Shown here piece by piece: positions 63,339 through 64,000 of a stretch of 64,000 nucleotides of DNA (position 1 is its first letter; the number at the start of each line of letters is the position of its first letter). The translations under genes and the position numbers were made by a program. The notes beneath the pieces are model-generated. The model was given only the letters and a program-made list of their open reading frames with translations. It did no database searches and was not told the origin of the DNA. This stretch comes from an uncultured Erythrobacter sp. (lineage in GTDB: Bacteria > Pseudomonadota > Alphaproteobacteria > Sphingomonadales > Sphingomonadaceae): contig CANNCZ010000001.1 of the NCBI GenBank assembly GCA_947503275.1, positions 1,798,001 through 1,862,000 on the forward strand, written 5' to 3'.

Positions 63339-64000
63339 AGCGGTTTTACAAAGAAGTCGGCATCACCTCTGGCGATGATGAATGGCAGGTCACGCTGGAT
63401 GGGCGCGGTATCAAAACCGTCCAAGGCGCGCCGCAATTGGTGCCGAATGAAGCTTTGGCCAAGCAGCTTGCCGCCGAGTGGGAGGCGCAGGGAGAGAAGC
63501 TGGATCCGGCCACATTCCCCTTACGCGATATGGTCGATTATGCGCTGGATGTGATTAGCGCCGATCCTGCCTCGCTCGCCGAGAAATTGCTGACATATGG
63601 TGACACCGACACACTGCTTTATCGCGCCGATCCCGATGAACCGCTTCATGCGCGTCAGATGGAGGTGTGGGAGCCGATTGTCGCAGGCTTTGAGGCCGAC
63701 ATGGGCGTCAAACTCATCCGGATCAGCGGCATCATCCACCGTCCGCAAAGCGACGAGTATATGGCGGCCATGCGCGCGCATCTGGCCACATTGTCACCGC
63801 TCACGCTTGCCGGAATGGAGGTGATGACCAGCCTCGCCGCATCTCTCATCACCTCGACAAGCGCCAGCAAAGCCGCCGACCGAGAGAGCGCATTGGCCCT
63901 ATGGCGCGCCGCCTGTCTGGAGGAAGAGTGGCAGGCCGAATTGTGGGGTCGCGATGAAGAAGAGGAAGCCCGCCGGGCCAAGCGCGAAGCTGCTTTCCTA
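63335..64000 (+). CDS. ATP12-family F1-ATPase chaperone, 3' end outside window
   Basis: ATP12 proteins assist assembly of the F1 alpha subunit in mitochondria and alphaproteobacteria. The visible 222 residues have MKRFYKEVGITSGDDEWQVTLDGRGIKT near the start, EWEAQGEKLDPATFPLRDMVDYALDVI, DTDTLLYRADPDEPLHARQ and WEPIVAGFEADMGVKL. These are characteristic of the family in order. The usual family length is about 235-245, so only a few codons are missing. Its ATG overlaps the preceding stop by 4 bases. Confidence 0.92.
   Translation, partial: MKRFYKEVGITSGDDEWQVTLDGRGIKTVQGAPQLVPNEALAKQLAAEWEAQGEKLDPATFPLRDMVDYALDVISADPASLAEKLLTYGDTDTLLYRADPDEPLHARQMEVWEPIVAGFEADMGVKLIRISGIIHRPQSDEYMAAMRAHLATLSPLTLAGMEVMTSLAASLITSTSASKAADRESALALWRAACLEEEWQAELWGRDEEEEARRAKREAAFL

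Noticed and set aside
1..64000. Mobile elements, CRISPR arrays, tRNA or rRNA genes.
   Set aside because: No transposase, integrase, spacer-repeat pattern, tRNA cloverleaf or rRNA sequence was noticed. A dedicated tRNA scan was not possible.

Overview
The window is a stretch of alphaproteobacterial chromosome. Gene content points to the Sphingomonadales, most likely the Erythrobacteraceae. This is inferred from remembered family-level gene orders: argS-SPOR-nagZ-scpA-scpB-tatABC, ispH-thrB-rnhA, and crcB-RluC-HAD-ATP12, the last being a chaperone typical of alphaproteobacteria and mitochondria. Large TonB-dependent receptors sit beside peptidases, and gatCAB is present. I saw no rRNA, tRNA, CRISPR array, transposase, integrase or prophage gene, and base composition looks even throughout, so this reads as core chromosome with a few accessory patches.

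Layout. 1-2.1 kb: the 3' part of an amidohydrolase and a 74-residue exported small protein. 2.2-9.7 kb (minus strand): lipoprotein, argS, SPOR protein, nagZ, scpA, scpB, tatA, tatB, tatC; this links cell-wall recycling, chromosome condensation and Tat export. 9.8-12.2 kb (plus): ispH, thrB, rnhA. 12.3-14.7 kb (minus): a YegP-type protein, an FAD oxidoreductase and an alpha/beta hydrolase. 14.8-22.2 kb (plus): a Tad/Cpa pilus locus (cpaA, B, C, D, E, tadB, tadC) with no gene for the CpaF/TadA motor ATPase and no flp pilin. 22.3-29 kb: a MarR regulator and three fatty-acid beta-oxidation type genes, interrupted by a plus-strand pair (a putative glycosyltransferase and a CMP-sugar synthetase resembling those for nonulosonic acids) and a TonB-C-terminal-like protein. 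29-32.4 kb (plus): two 2-oxoglutarate/iron oxygenases, one fused to a tetratricopeptide-like array, and a methyltransferase.

32.5-50.3 kb holds two very large TonB-dependent receptors, an S9 prolyl-oligopeptidase, ClpB, a penicillin-acylase-family Ntn hydrolase and a two-domain M16 peptidase. Together they suggest outer-membrane uptake and breakdown of peptides or amides. 50.5-52.4 kb: a small conserved protein, then an ArsR regulator with its SRPBCC partner and a DUF4287-type protein; the ArsR promoter looks leaderless. 52.4-53.9 kb (minus): an OmpA/BON-like protein, a 30-residue membrane peptide and a membrane-anchored helix-hairpin-helix protein. 54-59 kb (minus): gatC, gatA, two small membrane proteins, gatB and a phytase-type esterase in overlapping order, preceded by a membrane-anchored FKBP. 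59.7 kb: rpsU. 60.2-64 kb (plus): crcB, an RluC-type pseudouridine synthase, a PaiB-like flavoprotein, a HAD phosphatase, a small membrane protein and ATP12, every junction overlapping by 1 or 4 bases.

The most unusual items are the Tad locus without its motor, the sialic-acid-like pair with no biosynthetic genes nearby, the OmpA/BON-micropeptide-HHH operon, the coupled small membrane proteins inside gatCAB, the perfect 14-bp palindrome before the thiolase gene and the repeat-rich leaderless ArsR promoter. No single region proves a wholly new system.
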